From Winogradskyella schleiferi (GTDB taxonomy: Bacteria; Bacteroidota; Bacteroidia; Flavobacteriales; Flavobacteriaceae), in contig NZ_CP053351.1 in NCBI RefSeq assembly GCF_013394655.1, positions 2,820,501 to 2,884,500 on the forward strand: 64,000 nucleotides of DNA. Reading direction: 5' to 3'. The notes beneath the pieces are model-generated. The model saw nothing but the letters and a program-made list of their open reading frames with translations. It was not told where the DNA came from and ran no database searches. The translations under genes were made by a program, and so were the position numbers. Numbering within the stretch: position 1 is the first letter of the stretch; each line of letters starts with the position of its first letter. Below, piece after piece: positions 18,917 to 27,528 of this stretch.

Positions 18917-19726
18917 ATGAAATTTAAGCATTTATACTGGCTAATTCTAGCATTTATTCTAAACAAAGCAATAGCCCAAAGCACTGCTTCAGAGCAAGTT
19001 ACAAAATTTATTATCGCAGCTCCGCAATTGGATACACTTAAAACTATTTGGGTGTATTTACCTACAAAATACAAAAACTCTAAAAAAGATTATCCTGTCA
19101 TTTATATGCACGATGCTCAAAATTTATTCGATTCTGAAACCTCTTATGTAGGCGAATGGGAAATTGATGAATATATGGATTCGTTAAATGATAATGAAAG
19201 TATAATTATTGGAATAGAACACGGAAACGAAAAACGAATTGAAGAACTTACACTATATAAACATGAAAAATACGGTGGTGGAAAAGGAGATGCCTATTTA
19301 ACTTTTATAAAGAATACCTTAAAACCGCATATCGATGTCACCTACAGAACAAAACCTGAAGCAGAAAATACTACAATATTCGGTTCGTCGCTAGGCGGTT
19401 TATTATCATTTTACGCAGCTATTAAATATCCCGAAACTTTTGGTAAAGCTGGTGTGTTCTCTCCTGCCTTTTGGATTAATCCCGAAATCTTTGAATTGGT
19501 ACAATCAACTGAAATTCCAGTAACTTCAAAGTTTTATTTTTTAGCAGGAACCGATGAAGGGGAAACTATGATTCCTAAGTTAAAAGAAATGATTAAATTA
19601 CTGCAATCTAAAGGCGTAAATGAATCGCAATTTGAAATGCATAGCATTGAAGGCGGAAAACATAACGAAAAATTTTGGGGAGAACATTTTGGAAAAGCCT
19701 ATGACTATTTAACGACTAATAATTAA
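18917..19726 (+). CDS. Secreted esterase of the esterase D / enterochelin-esterase-like family
   Basis: About 269 aa from the ATG at 18917 (an upstream GTG at 18899 would add six residues ahead of the signal peptide). The signal peptide ends in KAIAQ. The alpha/beta-hydrolase fold of the putative-esterase family is indicated by the oxyanion/strand region VIYMHDAQNLFD, the nucleophile elbow GSSLGG, and a late catalytic His in EGGKHNEKFW. Substrates of this family include siderophore or acyl esters; none can be assigned here. It is divergent from the TerB-like gene and followed by a DUF1456 gene 40 nt downstream. Confidence 0.85.
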   Translation: MKFKHLYWLILAFILNKAIAQSTASEQVTKFIIAAPQLDTLKTIWVYLPTKYKNSKKDYPVIYMHDAQNLFDSETSYVGEWEIDEYMDSLNDNESIIIGIEHGNEKRIEELTLYKHEKYGGGKGDAYLTFIKNTLKPHIDVTYRTKPEAENTTIFGSSLGGLLSFYAAIKYPETFGKAGVFSPAFWINPEIFELVQSTEIPVTSKFYFLAGTDEGETMIPKLKEMIKLLQSKGVNESQFEMHSIEGGKHNEKFWGEHFGKAYDYLTTNN

Positions 19727-19730
19727 CAGA

Positions 19731-19748
19731 TTCCCATTATCATGGGAA
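19731..19748 (+). other. Small hairpin between esterase and DUF1456 genes
   Basis: A perfect 7-bp inverted repeat (TTCCCAT / ATGGGAA, 4-nt loop) is followed by A-rich rather than T-rich sequence. It is not a standard terminator for this strand. Confidence 0.4.
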
Positions 19749-19766
19749 TAGAAAAAAAAGTTTTCA

Positions 19767-20036
19767 ATGACAAACAACGATATATTCAAAAAACTAAGAG
19801 TCGCTCACAAATTAAGAGACGATGATATTGTAAAAATTTTAGAACTAGTTGATTTCAGAATTTCTAAAAGCGAGCTGAATGCATTCTTTAGAAAAGAAGA
19901 CCATCCGAAATATATGGAATGTGGTGACCAAATCCTTAGGAACTTTTTGAATGGATTAATTATTCATTTAAGAGGACCTATGCCGAAAAAAGGAGAAAAA
20001 CCAAATAAGCCAGAACAAAAAAAGAGCAACAAATAA
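19767..20036 (+). CDS. DUF1456 (YehS-like) family protein, single-domain
   Basis: 89 aa: MTNNDIFKKLRVAHKLRDDDIVKILELVDF is typical of DUF1456. Enterobacterial YehS carries two copies in ~150 aa; here only one copy is present, followed by a Lys/Pro-rich tail (KKGEKPNKPEQKK). No biochemical function is established for the family. The TAA lies inside the downstream terminator hairpin, so the last codons are also part of the stem. Confidence 0.8.
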   Translation: MTNNDIFKKLRVAHKLRDDDIVKILELVDFRISKSELNAFFRKEDHPKYMECGDQILRNFLNGLIIHLRGPMPKKGEKPNKPEQKKSNK

Positions 20037-20050
20037 TTGTTGCTCTTTCA
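20021..20050 (+). terminator. Terminator overlapping the end of the DUF1456 gene
   Basis: A 12-bp perfect stem (AAAGAGCAACAA / TTGTTGCTCTTT) has an ATAA loop that contains the start of the stop codon. A- and T-rich flanks would allow use on both strands between convergent genes. Confidence 0.75.
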
Positions 20051-20064
20051 TATAATATATATAC

Positions 20065-20089
20065 CTGTCAGGTTTTGAAAACCTGACAG
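20065..20089. repeat. 25-bp near-perfect palindrome
   Basis: Arms CTGTCAGGTTTT and AAAACCTGACAG are perfect and separated by one G. It sits 9 nt from the sucC stop, between convergent genes. It could act as a bidirectional terminator or be a member of an intergenic palindrome family. Confidence 0.8.
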
Positions 20090-20098
20090 AAAATATCG

Positions 20099-21289
20099 TT
20101 AAGATAAAACCTCCTGAACTTTATCAGCCGCTTCTTGGAATTCAGTTGCACTCATCACATCTAATCCAGAGTTATCAATTAAGTCTTTGGCAATGTCTGC
20201 ATTGGTTCCTTGCAGACGTACAATGATTGGCACGGAAATGTTACCCATATTTTTATAGGCATCAATAACACCTTGCGCAACACGGTCACATCTTACAATA
20301 CCACCAAATATGTTGATTAAAATTGCTTTTACAGCAGGATCTTTCAATATAATTTTAAAAGCCGCTTCTACTCTAGCCGCATCAGCCGTTCCACCAACAT
20401 CTAAAAAGTTCGCTGGCTCACCACCTGCTTGCTTAATTAAATCCATAGTTGCCATGGCAAGACCTGCACCATTCACCATACAGCCAACGTTTCCGTCTAA
20501 GTCCACATAATTTAAACCTAAAGCGCCAGCTTCAACTTCAATTTGGTTTTCCTCACGTAAATCACGCAACTGTGCTAAATCTCTATGTCTATACAAGGCA
20601 TTGGCATCTAAAGTAACCTTGGCGTCAACAGCCATTATTTTATCATCACTGGTTTTTAAAACAGGATTGATTTCAAATAAAGACGCATCCGATTTATCGT
20701 AAGCCGTATATAATGCGGTAACAAATTTTGTCATTTCTTTAAAAGCCGTACCAGATAAACCTAAGTTAAAAGCTATTCTACGTGCTTGAAAAGGCAAAAT
20801 ACCAGTCGCAGGGTCGATTTCTTCATTATGAATTAAATCTGGTGTTTCTTCTGCAACCGTTTCAATGTCCATACCTCCTTCCGTAGAATATACAATCATA
20901 TTTCTACCTGTAGCACGATTTAATAAAACCGACATATAATATTCGTCTGGTTCATTTTTGCCTGGATAATACACATCTTCTGCGACCAAAACTTGGTGTA
21001 CTCGTTTTCCTTCCGCAGAGGTTTGTGGTGTAACCAAATCCATACCTATGATTTGTCCTGCAATATCTTCAACGTCTTTAAGGTTTTTAGCCAATTTTAC
21101 ACCGCCACCTTTTCCACGTCCACCAGCATGAACCTGTGCCTTAATAACATGCCAACTTGTACCAGTTTCCGCTGTTAATTGCTTTGCTGCATCCACAGCA
21201 TCTTTAGCGCTTTGAGCCACAATTCCACGTTGGATTCGTACTCCAAAACTGCTTAATAATTCTTTTCCTTGGTATTCGTGTAAATTCAT
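20099..21289 (-). CDS. sucC: Succinyl-CoA synthetase (ADP-forming) subunit beta
   Basis: 396 aa, the usual length. It begins with the canonical MNLHEYQGKELL. An ATP-grasp N-terminal half (GGRGKGGGVKLAKN near residues 51-64) is followed by a CoA-ligase C-terminal half (FLDVGGTADAARV, NIFGGIVRCD). With SucD it converts succinyl-CoA, phosphate and nucleotide diphosphate to succinate, CoA and NTP in the TCA cycle; no sucD is present in the window. A promoter matching the Bacteroidota consensus is upstream at 21350-21380. Confidence 0.97.
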   Translation of the reverse strand: MNLHEYQGKELLSSFGVRIQRGIVAQSAKDAVDAAKQLTAETGTSWHVIKAQVHAGGRGKGGGVKLAKNLKDVEDIAGQIIGMDLVTPQTSAEGKRVHQVLVAEDVYYPGKNEPDEYYMSVLLNRATGRNMIVYSTEGGMDIETVAEETPDLIHNEEIDPATGILPFQARRIAFNLGLSGTAFKEMTKFVTALYTAYDKSDASLFEINPVLKTSDDKIMAVDAKVTLDANALYRHRDLAQLRDLREENQIEVEAGALGLNYVDLDGNVGCMVNGAGLAMATMDLIKQAGGEPANFLDVGGTADAARVEAAFKIILKDPAVKAILINIFGGIVRCDRVAQGVIDAYKNMGNISVPIIVRLQGTNADIAKDLIDNSGLDVMSATEFQEAADKVQEVLS

Positions 21290-21309
21290 ATTAAATATTC
21301 AATTTAAAG

Positions 21310-21327
21310 TTTCCTTGAAAAAGGAAA
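21310..21327 (-). promoter_or_regulatory. Hairpin in the sucC leader
   Basis: TTTCCTT and AAGGAAA pair around a 4-nt loop, 20-40 nt before the sucC start and inside the predicted 5' UTR. A regulatory role is speculative. Confidence 0.35.
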
Positions 21328-21349
21328 TCCTTCAAGTTTATTAGTCGGA

Positions 21350-21380
21350 CAAAAATAAGCATACTTAAAGTTTCTACCAA
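21350..21380 (-). promoter_or_regulatory. Predicted sucC promoter
   Basis: On the minus strand, TTG (21380-21378), 20-nt spacer, TATTTTTG (21357-21350). This matches the TTG-N17-23-TAnnTTTG consensus of the Bacteroidota primary sigma factor. The predicted 5' UTR is about 55 nt. Confidence 0.65.
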
Positions 21381-21405
21381 TTGTTTTTAAAATTGATTTG
21401 TTTTT

Positions 21406-22062
21406 TCAGTCTATTAAACGTTTTATCGCTGAAAACGCTTTGTCCACCAAGTAATCTTCAACCACAATCGTAAATTCATTGGTTGTAGAAACCACTTCAT
21501 ATAAGGTAATATTTTCCCAAGCCAAACGCTTAAATATTTGATAATATAAACCTACTATTTTAGAATTTCCTTTTGGTAAATAAATACTAATGGCAGACAA
21601 TTCTTCCTGCAATCCTATTTGCGTTTCATTCTTGAATGCTTTTAATATACTTTCTTTTTCAGAGGTTGAAATAATGATGTTGCTTTCAAACATACCACGC
21701 GTAAAAGCATAGAATATTTGATGATTTTCACTAATCTTTTCTAATATTCGCGAATGGCTGTGGATGAGTGTTTTTGAATTCTGAAATGTAAAATCACTTA
21801 AATTGGAACGCACCGTAATATCGCCTATTTGATTAAAGGCTTTTTTTACACTGTTTGAATTTTCAAGATTCACTGGCTGTTGATACCGTCGTAATGCCAT
21901 CATAATAGCACCATCTTTTACAGGTTTGCGCAGCATTTTGGAAATAGGTTCATTTAAATCCTTAGCTAAGGCCGAAAAATTAATAATCTCGCGTGATAAG
22001 CCTTCTTCTAGAAAAGGACTTGCCACGATAATATCTTGAACACAGGAGGCTATGGTTTTCAT
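21406..22062 (-). CDS. ACT-domain-like protein (aspartate-kinase regulatory-domain-like)
   Basis: 218 aa, no signal peptide. The C-terminal ~70 residues (LSAISIYLPKGNSKIVGLYYQIFKRLAWENITLYEVVS..., split by ordinary beta-alpha-beta spacing) resemble the ACT domains of aspartate kinases, with the N-terminal part helical. No kinase catalytic motif is present. It is transcribed divergently from lysA, the last gene of the pathway that aspartate kinase opens, which suggests a regulatory or sensing role in lysine/diaminopimelate metabolism. This is inference. Confidence 0.65.
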   Translation of the reverse strand: MKTIASCVQDIIVASPFLEEGLSREIINFSALAKDLNEPISKMLRKPVKDGAIMMALRRYQQPVNLENSNSVKKAFNQIGDITVRSNLSDFTFQNSKTLIHSHSRILEKISENHQIFYAFTRGMFESNIIISTSEKESILKAFKNETQIGLQEELSAISIYLPKGNSKIVGLYYQIFKRLAWENITLYEVVSTTNEFTIVVEDYLVDKAFSAIKRLID

Positions 22063-22481
22063 AGATTTAAAATTTTAATAGATAAGTACATGACTAATTT
22101 TGAAGCGAATGTTTTTTTCGCCACGAATCCACGAATCTTAAATTGTAATAGACTGAAAGTCTGTAAAATTTTTAGCAGACTATAGTTTGTTTCATTTGTG
22201 AAATAGATAGTCCATTATTTAGTCTTAATTTCCAAGAACGAGTGAATTCGTGTATTCGTGACAAAATTCATTGAGGGTAAAACGAAATGCTACCTTTCCC
22301 TTTGGAAAATTAACCATATACATGACATGAAAAAAAAATCAACTTTTTAATACTCGTTTAAATTGTTAATTATTTAACAATTTGTGCAAAAATAGCAATA
22401 TTTTATCATTTTTATGTTTATTCTTGGGATTACATTTACTTTCGTCACTTCAAATAAATCGAATCTCAAGAATTACAATAG
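22063..22481. other. Divergent intergenic region upstream of lysA
   Basis: No gene. It contains the inverted-repeat element at 22119-22262 and AT-rich sequence beyond it. I looked for a lysine riboswitch (L-box) before lysA and saw none of its conserved motifs. Confidence 0.5.
22119..22262. repeat. Intergenic inverted repeat with CACGAAT motifs (copy 1)
   Basis: Left arm 22122-22136 (CACGAATCCACGAAT) and right arm 22246-22260 (ATTCGTGTATTCGTG) are complementary at 14 of 15 positions, with ~110 nt between them. A related element lies at 36629-36746. Confidence 0.75.
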
Positions 22482-23687
22482 ATGAAAGATAACACCTTAT
22501 TACAAATTGCGAAGGATTTTGGAAGTCCTGTATACGTCTACGATGCTGAAAAAATTGAATCTCAGTACAAACGTTTAAATAAAGCATTCAGTAAGGTAAA
22601 GCAGTTGAAACTAAATTACGCTGTAAAGGCATTGTCGAACATTTCAGTCTTAAAATTATTTAACAAATTGGGGTCTGGCATTGATACGGTTTCCATTCAG
22701 GAATTAAAATTAGGCTTGAAAGCAGGTTTTAAACCAGAAGATATCATTTTTACACCAAATGGCGTATCGCTTGAAGAGATCGAAGAGGCCGCAAAATTAG
22801 GTGTTCAAATTAATATTGATAATCTTTCCATATTAGAACAATTTGGTACTAAACATCCTAAAGTTCCTGTTTGTATTCGTATAAATCCGCACGTTATGGC
22901 TGGTGGAAATACTAATATTTCCGTTGGACATATTGATAGTAAATTTGGGATTTCGATTCATCAGATTCCTTTATTGCTTCGTATTGTGGAGAATACAAAA
23001 ATGAATATCAACGGAATTCACATGCATACGGGAAGTGATATTCTCGATATTGATGTCTTTTTATATGCAAGTGAAATACTTTTTGAAACGGCTAAAAACT
23101 TTAAAACACTTGAATTTATAGATTTTGGTTCTGGATTTAAAGTACCCTATAAAAAAGGTGATATTGAAACTAATATTGAGGAATTGGGCGAAAAACTATC
23201 TCAACGTTTCAATGAATTTTGTAAAGAATATGGCAAAGATTTAACCTTAGCTTTTGAACCTGGAAAGTTTTTAGTCAGCGAAGCCGGTGTGTTTTTGGCC
23301 AAAGTGAATGTAGTGAAACAAACCACCTCAACGGTTTTTGCACAAATTGACTCAGGATTTAACCATCTAATTAGACCGATGTTATATGGTTCTCAGCACG
23401 ACATTCTTAATATTTCCAATCCAAAAGGTCGGGAGCGTTTTTACTCAGTAGTTGGTTATATCTGTGAAACAGACACCTTTGCAAACAACAGACGTATTTC
23501 GGAAATAAACGAAGGTGACATTCTTTGCTTTAAAAATGCTGGTGCCTATTGTTATTCTATGGCTAGCAATTATAATTCACGATACCGACCTGCAGAAGTC
23601 TTACTGTATAAAGGCAATGCCCATCTCATTAGAAAACGTGAAACTTTTGACGATATTTTAAGTAATCAAGTGGAACTATCTTTATAA
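22482..23687 (+). CDS. lysA: Diaminopimelate decarboxylase
   Basis: 401 aa, a fold-type III PLP enzyme that decarboxylates meso-diaminopimelate to L-lysine. The PLP lysine is K49 in NYAVKAL. Other motifs: the glycine-rich phosphate-binding DFGSGF, EPGKFLV, and the active-site CYSMASNYNSR...PAEVLL near the end, in place of the more usual CGAYGFSM (here KNAGAYCYSMASNYN). Length is normal. It is followed by a strong terminator and divergent from the ACT-like gene. Confidence 0.95.
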   Translation: MKDNTLLQIAKDFGSPVYVYDAEKIESQYKRLNKAFSKVKQLKLNYAVKALSNISVLKLFNKLGSGIDTVSIQELKLGLKAGFKPEDIIFTPNGVSLEEIEEAAKLGVQINIDNLSILEQFGTKHPKVPVCIRINPHVMAGGNTNISVGHIDSKFGISIHQIPLLLRIVENTKMNINGIHMHTGSDILDIDVFLYASEILFETAKNFKTLEFIDFGSGFKVPYKKGDIETNIEELGEKLSQRFNEFCKEYGKDLTLAFEPGKFLVSEAGVFLAKVNVVKQTTSTVFAQIDSGFNHLIRPMLYGSQHDILNISNPKGRERFYSVVGYICETDTFANNRRISEINEGDILCFKNAGAYCYSMASNYNSRYRPAEVLLYKGNAHLIRKRETFDDILSNQVELSL

Positions 23688-23694
23688 AAACCAG

Positions 23695-23722
23695 AGCGTT
23701 GTAATTCACAACGCTTTTTTTT
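23695..23722 (+). terminator. Terminator after lysA
   Basis: Stem AGCGTTGT / ACAACGCT with an AATTC loop and a run of eight T. The next gene's predicted -7 element begins within a few bases of the T-run. Confidence 0.88.
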
Positions 23723-23723
23723 A

Positions 23724-23770
23724 TACCTTTAGCATTACCCTAAGTCTTTTTATTCAACCATTAAAGACTT
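23724..23770 (+). promoter_or_regulatory. Promoter and leader hairpin of the histidine kinase gene (leader copy A)
   Basis: A -7-like TACCTTTA lies at 23724-23731, followed by a 30-nt leader (23741-23770) that ends exactly at the ATG. The leader folds with a 9-bp perfect stem, TAAGTCTTT / AAAGACTTA, whose last A is the A of the start codon. The leader aligns without gaps to those at 30101-30130 and 31497-31526. Confidence 0.6.
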
Positions 23771-25660
23771 ATGAATAAAACCATATCCACATGTCTAATT
23801 GTATGTTTTTCAACATGCCTTAGTTTTTCACAATCAAATATATCAAGTTCAGAAGATTTCAAAACAGTTTCTATAGACTCCTGTTTATCTTGGATGCGCC
23901 AAAATACTTTTATAGGTAAGGATTTAGATATTTTTCATAGCATAGGATTACAAACGCTTAAGCGAAGTCGAAACGAATCAGACATAAAAACCATTGCAGA
24001 AGTACATGAAGAATTAGCCAATTGGCATGGATATAATGGTACATTTTCGCCAGATTCTGTAGTGCATCATACCGAAAAAGCATTAGACTACTACCTAAAA
24101 GGCGATGATAAAATTAAAATTGCGGACACTTACAGAACCCTATCCATAGATTATATGAATGTGCAAGCATTAGACAAAGCACAAGATGTGCTGTTTAAAT
24201 CCATTGCAATTTACGAAGAACTAAAAAGCCAAGAAGGTTTAGGAAATGCTTACCGATCTTTGGGTGTCCTCTATCGTGTAACGGAAGATTTTGAAAAATC
24301 CATTGCATACACCCTCAAAGCCATTCCAATTTTAGAAAAGACCGAAAATTATGCTGCCACTGCCATTGCTCAGTTTAGTCTTATACTCGGTTATGGCGAA
24401 CTTGGAGACTATGAAAAAGCCTATAAAGCCACCGATTATTGTTTAGAACTTGTAAAAACGAAAGTACCGGAAGAAGTCTTTATTCCTGTGAGAGCACATT
24501 CTTACAGAGGGGACATTTACCTAAAAGTTAAAGATTACACCAATGCATTAAAAGATTACATTAAGGCTTGGGAACTGTGCAAAGTTAATATTGGCGAAGA
24601 ACGTTGCGCCACTTACCGTACCGAAATTGGACAGGTATATTTACATCTCACTGACTATAATGAAGCTTTAAATCATCTTTCTGCTGGTGTGAAAGCTTAC
24701 GAAACAAAAGGTCAAGACGGAATTATAAAACCCTATGAAGATTTATCTGCCACCTATGCGAAACTTGGTGATTTTGAAAATGCCATGCGCTATAAGGATA
24801 AAGCAACAATGAATTCGACAAAAATTCTTGAGGACAAAGTTGCCAATCTTGAAACTGAAGCCGTTATTAAATATGAAACTGGTAAGAAAGATGAAGCATT
24901 AGCCTCACAAGCGCTTTTACTTGAGCAAAAAAGTAAAACCCAAAATTTAATTATTGCCATAACAGTGTTATTGGGACTATTACTTTTATCGCTACTCTAT
25001 TTCTTCAATAAAAACAAAAAAGCCACTAGAATCATTCAAGCAAAGAATGCTGAAAATGAATTGTTGTTGAAGGAAATTCATCATCGTGTTAAAAATAATC
25101 TCGAAATGGTAAAAAGCCTCATCTCATTACAATCTGCCCAAATGGAGGATTCAGCGAGTAGAGATGCTATGATTGCGAGTCAAAACAGAGTGCAATCTAT
25201 GGGAATTATACATCAGAAATTATATCAAGGCACAAATTTAGGAAGTATAGAAATGAAAGATTATTTCTTAAACCTTAGCGAAGGCATTTTGGATACGTTT
25301 GATGCTGATGACAAAGTGAAAATTGAATGTGCTATGAACAACTTAGACTTGGATGTGGATACTGCTGTTCCGATAGGTTTAATTGTAAATGAATTATTGA
25401 CCAACGCATTGAAATATGCCTTCCCAGACGATAAAAAAGGTTTAATTTCTATAAGTTTAGAAAAAACGCAGGATAATCATTTAAAATTGAAAGTATCTGA
25501 TAATGGCATAGGAAAAATTGATGGACTGGTACCAAAAGGAACAGGATTTGGCACCCAACTAGTCAGTTTATTGACCCAACAACTCAACGGAAAAATGATA
25601 GAACTTAATAAAAATGGTACCTTCTTAGAGTTTGACTTTTTAATTGGTGCTGCAGCATAA
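23771..25660 (+). CDS. TPR-containing sensor histidine kinase (HisKA_2 / HWE-type)
   Basis: 629 aa. Signal peptide (~20 aa, SLSFSQ type); a periplasmic TPR array (~60-390, e.g. GNAYRSLGVLYR, ENAMRYKDKA); one membrane segment (~393-412, IIAITVLLGLLLLSLLYFF); a HisKA_2 dimerisation domain with phospho-acceptor His pair 437-438 in LKEIHHRVKNNLEMVKSL; and a HATPase domain (NELLTNALKYAFP N-box, GTGFGTQL). No response regulator is adjacent, so it is an orphan kinase. The ligand sensed by the TPR domain is unknown. Confidence 0.9.
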   Translation: MNKTISTCLIVCFSTCLSFSQSNISSSEDFKTVSIDSCLSWMRQNTFIGKDLDIFHSIGLQTLKRSRNESDIKTIAEVHEELANWHGYNGTFSPDSVVHHTEKALDYYLKGDDKIKIADTYRTLSIDYMNVQALDKAQDVLFKSIAIYEELKSQEGLGNAYRSLGVLYRVTEDFEKSIAYTLKAIPILEKTENYAATAIAQFSLILGYGELGDYEKAYKATDYCLELVKTKVPEEVFIPVRAHSYRGDIYLKVKDYTNALKDYIKAWELCKVNIGEERCATYRTEIGQVYLHLTDYNEALNHLSAGVKAYETKGQDGIIKPYEDLSATYAKLGDFENAMRYKDKATMNSTKILEDKVANLETEAVIKYETGKKDEALASQALLLEQKSKTQNLIIAITVLLGLLLLSLLYFFNKNKKATRIIQAKNAENELLLKEIHHRVKNNLEMVKSLISLQSAQMEDSASRDAMIASQNRVQSMGIIHQKLYQGTNLGSIEMKDYFLNLSEGILDTFDADDKVKIECAMNNLDLDVDTAVPIGLIVNELLTNALKYAFPDDKKGLISISLEKTQDNHLKLKVSDNGIGKIDGLVPKGTGFGTQLVSLLTQQLNGKMIELNKNGTFLEFDFLIGAAA

Positions 25661-25997
25661 CCAACCCCAAACCAAAATATTAATAAGAAAGAAATGAATA
25701 TTGCAATGACTATGTCTTATGAGTATTTTACTCATTCATTCTTTAGGATCTCAAATCAATGAAATCGCAACGTCTCCTATCGTTATTTAGAAAAAGTGAT
25801 TTCTATTTATGATGCATTTACAAGCCATTTAGTTGGCTATATATCTTCAAAATAGGCTTCGGTAAACAATTCGTATCATTCGGGTAAGATAAATAGAGAC
25901 TCGTCCTATATCAGTTTTATTTCTCATTGATTATCACTTACTTGTGTCGAATCCTAAGTAGGAATTCGTTTTATCTAATCATTTAAAGCTATTAATT
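25661..25997. other. Intergenic region, nothing definite
   Basis: No credible gene (only a 22-codon frame) and no terminator is seen after the kinase gene. A weak inverted repeat (TCCTA/TAGGA) occurs near 25950. The region presumably carries the promoter of the operon that starts at 25998, but no clean TAnnTTTG is visible. Confidence 0.4.
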
Positions 25998-26741
25998 ATG
26001 AAGATCTTAAAAACAATTTTGTTCGTAGCATGTTTTGCTCTATTGCTACCAACAACAACACAAGCTCAAGAAGACGAAAGTTTCATCATGGAGCTAACTG
26101 AGTACACTATTAAATTTGGGGAAAATTCAAAATTTACTGAAGGGGTAAAAAAATGGAATAAATGTTACAAAGACAATGAGGGAACTAACACTTGGAATGT
26201 TTGGCATCGTTTACAAGGAAAAGGTAATGTATATGTTTTGGCCTCGAGTTTAAAAAATTGGGCAGAAATGGATGAAAGTGATGCGGCAGGAAAAGCGTGT
26301 CGTTCAATGGCTATGGAATTCATACTACCTTATATTGAAAGTACCGAGGTAAACACAACACGTTCTATGCCAGAGTTTAGTCGTAAAGAGGGATTAGGAG
26401 ATAACACGATTGTTTGGGTTACCAATTTTGATGTAAATGATGGCGAGCTTTTTAGAGAAGCTGTGAAAGAAATGAGCTCTGCAATAAGCAAAAAAGAAGG
26501 CGACAATCGTGGTTACTGGTATCGTGTTATGGGTGGAGAAGGTGCTGATTATTTTGTGTCTACACCTTTTAAGGATTTTGCGGATTTAGATACCGATAGA
26601 GAAGGTATTTGGAAACTGTATGAAGATGCACATGGTAAAGCTAAAGCCCAAGATTTAAAAGAAAAATTTAAGACTGTTATTGATGAGCAATGGAGCTACA
26701 CCTACACATTAGAAACTGACTTGAGTATGAGTTCAAAATAA
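25998..26741 (+). CDS. Secreted protein with two alpha+beta (dimeric-barrel-like) halves, paralogue 1
   Basis: 247 aa with a signal peptide of ~23 aa (LLPTTTQAQ). I do not recognise a named family. Two halves of ~105 residues each have the same strand-helix-strand pattern (ELTEYTIKFGENSKFTEGVKKW ... and IVWVTNFDVNDGELFREAVKEM...), each followed by an aromatic-rich strand and a PF/SL-x-DFADL/NWAEMD helix start. This resembles duplicated ferredoxin-like/ABM-type barrels. The next gene is a paralogue with the same layout. First gene of a likely three-gene operon (19- and 21-nt gaps). Confidence 0.7.
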   Translation: MKILKTILFVACFALLLPTTTQAQEDESFIMELTEYTIKFGENSKFTEGVKKWNKCYKDNEGTNTWNVWHRLQGKGNVYVLASSLKNWAEMDESDAAGKACRSMAMEFILPYIESTEVNTTRSMPEFSRKEGLGDNTIVWVTNFDVNDGELFREAVKEMSSAISKKEGDNRGYWYRVMGGEGADYFVSTPFKDFADLDTDREGIWKLYEDAHGKAKAQDLKEKFKTVIDEQWSYTYTLETDLSMSSK

Positions 26742-26760
26742 TTCCTTAAAAGCTATAATT

Positions 26761-27507
26761 ATGAAGATATTTAAACCTATGCTGCTTCTAGCACTAGTGT
26801 TGCTATTAGCACCAAAAAGTATGACGGCACAACAAAAGTTTCATGTGCATGAAGACGTTGTAAAACCAGCTATGACTGCGGAATACGAAGCCGTTTTAAA
26901 AGAATTTGGAGAACTTATTAAAGAATATCCACTAGATGATATTAATCTGTTAGTTCTGCGCAACAATAATAATCATTATTATTTTTTAAGCCCAGTCAGT
27001 TCAATGGCAGATTTAGATAAACCGGGACCTATTGCTCAACTCTACAAAAAAGCAGGTGCCGAAAAAGTAAGACCACTTTTGACCCGAATGGATAAGTGCT
27101 ATGATATTGAAAAAGATTACATCATTACCTTAGATGAAGAACTTTCATATATGCCAAATGGTATGACACAGACACCTGAAGGTGAAAACTACAGAGAGCA
27201 ATATAAAATTTATATTACTCCAGAAAACAGAACTATTGTAAAGGAAAAGTTGACAGCCGTTAAAAAACTTTATTCAGATAAAGATTCTAAGCTTCATTAC
27301 AGGGTCTATAAGAGTGGATTTGGTACTGAATCTGAATATTATTTGGTTTCTGTAGCTTCTAAAGACGAATCCCATATGGCTGCCAAAGCAACAGCAAATG
27401 ACGATCTATTAGGTGACGAAAGAAAAAAGTTGATGTCAGAATTATTTGAAAAGGTCTCAAGAATAGAAGAACTTGAAGGTAATATACGACCAGATTTAGG
27501 AATATAA
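26761..27507 (+). CDS. Secreted protein with two alpha+beta halves, paralogue 2
   Basis: 248 aa; signal peptide of ~23 aa (APKSMTAQ). It is distantly related to the preceding gene: similar length, two halves starting FHVHEDVVKPAMTAEYEAVLKEF and YKIYITPENRTIVKEKLTAVKKL, each followed by a YYFLSPVSSMADLD / YYLVSVASKDESH segment that matches the YFVSTPFKDFADLD segment of the neighbour. Function unknown. It probably acts in the periplasm or at the surface together with its neighbours. Confidence 0.7.
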   Translation: MKIFKPMLLLALVLLLAPKSMTAQQKFHVHEDVVKPAMTAEYEAVLKEFGELIKEYPLDDINLLVLRNNNNHYYFLSPVSSMADLDKPGPIAQLYKKAGAEKVRPLLTRMDKCYDIEKDYIITLDEELSYMPNGMTQTPEGENYREQYKIYITPENRTIVKEKLTAVKKLYSDKDSKLHYRVYKSGFGTESEYYLVSVASKDESHMAAKATANDDLLGDERKKLMSELFEKVSRIEELEGNIRPDLGI

Positions 27508-27528
27508 TCGAATTAAAAAAAGCCAAAG

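Noticed and set aside
22300..22481. Lysine riboswitch before lysA
   Set aside because: I looked for the multi-helix L-box core and its conserved loops; the AT-rich stretch shows none of them.
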